Part shown: positions 62,311 to 64,000 of the stretch, piece after piece
Numbering within the stretch: the first letter of the stretch is position 1
Layout: each line of letters starts with the position of its first letter
Assembly (NCBI RefSeq): GCF_900103215.1
Contig: NZ_FNGV01000002.1
Coordinates: 124,001-188,000, forward strand
Direction: 5' to 3'
DNA length: 64,000 bases
DNA from: Kriegella aquimaris
GTDB lineage: Bacteria > Bacteroidota > Bacteroidia > Flavobacteriales > Flavobacteriaceae
Made by a program: the position numbers and the translations under genes
Notes under the pieces: generated by a model
Database searches by the model: none
What the model was told of the DNA's origin: nothing
Seen by the model: only the letters and a program-made list of their open reading frames with translations

Positions 62311-63024
62311 ATGAAAGATTTAAAGAATAAAGTAGCCTATATAACAGGAGGATCTAAAGGTATAGGTTTTGGAGTAGCACAGGCGCTGATCAATGCGGGA
62401 ATGCGGGTTGCCATAAGTGGCAGAACACTAAAAACGGTAAAACAAGCGGCTGAGTACTTGGGCAACGAGGGTAATGTTCTCGCGCTCGAATCGAATGTTG
62501 CGACCCATGGTGATGAGAAAAAGGCAGTTCAGAAAATTTTGGATAAATGGGGCCAATTGGATGTCGTTCTTGCTAATGCGGGAGTAGGTCATTTTGCCCC
62601 GGTAGATGAGATGTCAGATGAACAATGGCACCAGATGATAGATACTAACCTAAATGGTGTATTTCATACCTTAAAGGCTTCTGTCGAAGCGTTAAAGAAG
62701 ACGAAAGGCTATTATATGACCTTGGCCAGTTTGGCAGGAACTAATTTTTTTGCTTCTGGTGCTGGTTACAATGCCACAAAATTCGGGGTAGTCGGGTTTA
62801 CCCAAGCCGCCATGCTAGATCTTCGAAAATATGATATAAAAGTCTCGACGATTATGCCCGGTTCGGTGGCGACCCATTTTGCAGGAAATGAACCCTCACA
62901 AAAGGATGCTTGGAAGATTCAGCCAGAGGATATAGGGGAATTGGTCGTAGACCTTTTAAAGATGCATCCGCGAACATTACCTAGTAAAGTAGAGGTCAGG
63001 CCGAGCCGTCCTGATAAGAAGTGA
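62311..63024 (+). CDS. Short-chain dehydrogenase/reductase
   Basis: A 237-residue NAD(P)-dependent oxidoreductase of the classical SDR family. The Rossmann loop is TGGSKGIGFG (~11-20), ANAGVGHFAPVDEM is the NAG-type strand, the catalytic Ser is in LASLAGTN, and Tyr/Lys lie in YNATKFGVVGF (Tyr-x3-Lys). MPGSVATHFAG is the usual PG loop. The length suits ketoreductases such as FabG-like or sorbitol-type enzymes, but the substrate cannot be fixed. It follows no operon and converges with the nuclease gene, with a two-base gap at the ends. Confidence 0.93.
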   Translation: MKDLKNKVAYITGGSKGIGFGVAQALINAGMRVAISGRTLKTVKQAAEYLGNEGNVLALESNVATHGDEKKAVQKILDKWGQLDVVLANAGVGHFAPVDEMSDEQWHQMIDTNLNGVFHTLKASVEALKKTKGYYMTLASLAGTNFFASGAGYNATKFGVVGFTQAAMLDLRKYDIKVSTIMPGSVATHFAGNEPSQKDAWKIQPEDIGELVVDLLKMHPRTLPSKVEVRPSRPDKK

Positions 63025-63026
63025 CC

Positions 63027-64000
63027 TTAGACCTCCTTCTCCACGAACGGAATATCCGGATTACAAATCTCTAGAATCAATTCTTCAAGTTGTTCGCCGA
63101 AAGCAAGCATAGTGTCTTGAGTAATTACGGTATCTGTTTTTCTGCTAGCTTTAGAATCTTTGGTTCCAAAATATTGTAGTCCCGAGCCTAAATTTTTAAA
63201 CGAGATGATGCCTGCGACTATATGGTTAAACGGGTTCGTCTTGGCATACATGGTAGCGTAGCACAAGAGTTGAAATGCTTTGCTTTGGTCGTATTCGGTT
63301 CTGATTTCCTGCCAATCTACAATAGTGACGTTCTTGTTTTCAACCTTCCCTGTTTTATAATCTATAATTCTTAAGGTACCGTCTTTCTCGTCGATGCGAT
63401 CGAGTTTTCCTTTCAGAACCACAGGAAAGTTAAGTTGGGGCATATCGAGGTTGATTTGATAACTTTCCTCTAAACCTATGATTTTGATTTGATGTCTCTT
63501 CACATCTGCAATTTCCAAATCAATAAAGTTCTCGATATAGCGTACCACAACATTAAACGCGATTAAGTTTTTTCCATAAGAGATATCGCCCCCCTTATAA
63601 GAATTTAAAAAGTGTGATTCAACAATGGTGCGAATCAAACTTTTACCTTGAATTAGCAGGTCTACGGTCAATACATGGCCAATAAAGGGTTTGTATATTT
63701 CCTCTAAGGTATCATGCACTATGGTCCCCAAGGTGTTGGCCGCAACAGTTTCCTCTACCTCAGAAAGGTCTTCGATGCCCAAGAGATTCTTTTTGTAAAA
63801 CGAGATGGGATTTCTAATGTAGTTGCTTAACGAGGTTGGAGAAAACCCTTTGCTCGCATACTTTTCGATAAGTTCAATCAGAGCGGCGTCTTTGTCAATA
63901 CGTTCCATTGTTTTAATGGTCGGTGATATGGCGGGTGCTATTATGGTTTGGGAAATTTTTCCCATCATATTCTGGTCGGTCAATAATTGTGAGATAAGAC
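63027..64000 (-). CDS. PD-(D/E)XK nuclease family protein, AddB/RecB-like C-terminal part (partial)
   Basis: The frame is open to the window edge, so this is the C-terminal ~320 residues of a longer protein; a TTG at 63983 is only an internal codon. The nuclease domain is visible: GTIVHDTLEEIY contains the histidine of motif I, GKLDRIDEKDGTLRIIDYKTGKV holds the catalytic D-x-x-D-Y-K, and KAFQLLCYATMY is the Q-x3-Y motif. This arrangement matches AddB/RecB-like exonucleases involved in double-strand break processing. An iron-sulfur cysteine cluster, present in many AddB proteins, is not seen here. The SDR gene ends two bases away on the other strand. Confidence 0.85.
   Translation of the reverse strand, partial: LISQLLTDQNMMGKISQTIIAPAISPTIKTMERIDKDAALIELIEKYASKGFSPTSLSNYIRNPISFYKKNLLGIEDLSEVEETVAANTLGTIVHDTLEEIYKPFIGHVLTVDLLIQGKSLIRTIVESHFLNSYKGGDISYGKNLIAFNVVVRYIENFIDLEIADVKRHQIKIIGLEESYQINLDMPQLNFPVVLKGKLDRIDEKDGTLRIIDYKTGKVENKNVTIVDWQEIRTEYDQSKAFQLLCYATMYAKTNPFNHIVAGIISFKNLGSGLQYFGTKDSKASRKTDTVITQDTMLAFGEQLEELILEICNPDIPFVEKEV

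Overview
The window comes from a chromosome of a Bacteroidota bacterium, almost certainly a marine Flavobacteriaceae member (Zobellia/Maribacter/Arenibacter-like). The signs are SusC/SusD-type nutrient receptors with an ECF sigma/FecR pair, two-domain universal stress proteins, HYC_CC_PP and DUF3347 copper-locus proteins, a DNA composition near 40-43% GC, and Bacteroidota-type promoters (TAnnTTTG at about -7) placed very close to start codons. The species assignment is inference; I see no rRNA. There is one tRNA (Ala, GGC) and no CRISPR array, prophage or insertion sequence.

Layout. (1) 1-7.9 kb: three tandem FtsX/MacB-type ABC permease genes. The first is cut by the window edge and the second is broken by a stop and a frameshift. 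They are followed by a membrane histidine kinase on the other strand and the matching LolD/MacB-type ATPase. (2) 8-24 kb: mostly housekeeping genes. These are arfB with an ABC ATPase, a prolyl oligopeptidase lipoprotein, asd, a tdk-alr-mscL operon, rsmI, a HopJ-like protein, a UDG-superfamily protein, an AhpD-like and an OsmC-like protein, recJ, a TonB-receptor-like barrel, and a four-cysteine small protein behind a palindromic operator with a DinB-like lipoprotein. (3) 24-33 kb: lpxH, a lipocalin-like lipoprotein, queD, an ABC exporter, a PHP-domain lipoprotein, a DUF3592 gene with an early stop, a newly noted 37-aa membrane peptide, an enoyl-CoA hydratase-like gene and a MATE transporter. 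(4) 32-41 kb: two universal stress proteins flank tRNA-Ala and two tandem porin-like barrels; the second is followed by an SLC13/DASS-type transporter and a glucan phosphorylase-like protein lacking the expected PLP lysine.

(5) 41.3-49.4 kb: a six-gene copper/silver efflux locus: HYC_CC_PP protein, CusA-type RND pump with the three-methionine relay, TolC-family protein, DUF3347 lipoprotein, DUF305 membrane protein, CusB-type adaptor with a heavy-metal-binding domain. (6) 49.5-61.9 kb: a SusCD-type uptake locus. An ECF sigma factor, FecR anti-sigma factor, SusC receptor with an STN signalling domain, SusD lipoprotein and Ig/LamG surface lipoprotein read rightward. Divergent to them are a secreted alkaline-phosphatase-superfamily lipoprotein (with CHB_HEX_C and PA14 domains, broken by a one-base homopolymer shift) and a class III aminotransferase. 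No glycoside hydrolase is present, so the ligand may not be an ordinary polysaccharide. (7) 62-64 kb: an SDR oxidoreductase and the C-terminal part of an AddB/RecB-like nuclease.

The strongest points for a second look are the three broken or shifted genes, the phosphorylase with Thr in place of the PLP lysine, the SusCD locus paired with a phosphatase-fold lipoprotein and aminotransferase rather than CAZymes, and the four-cysteine gene behind a 23-bp dyad. I found no convincing wholly new defence or mobile system.
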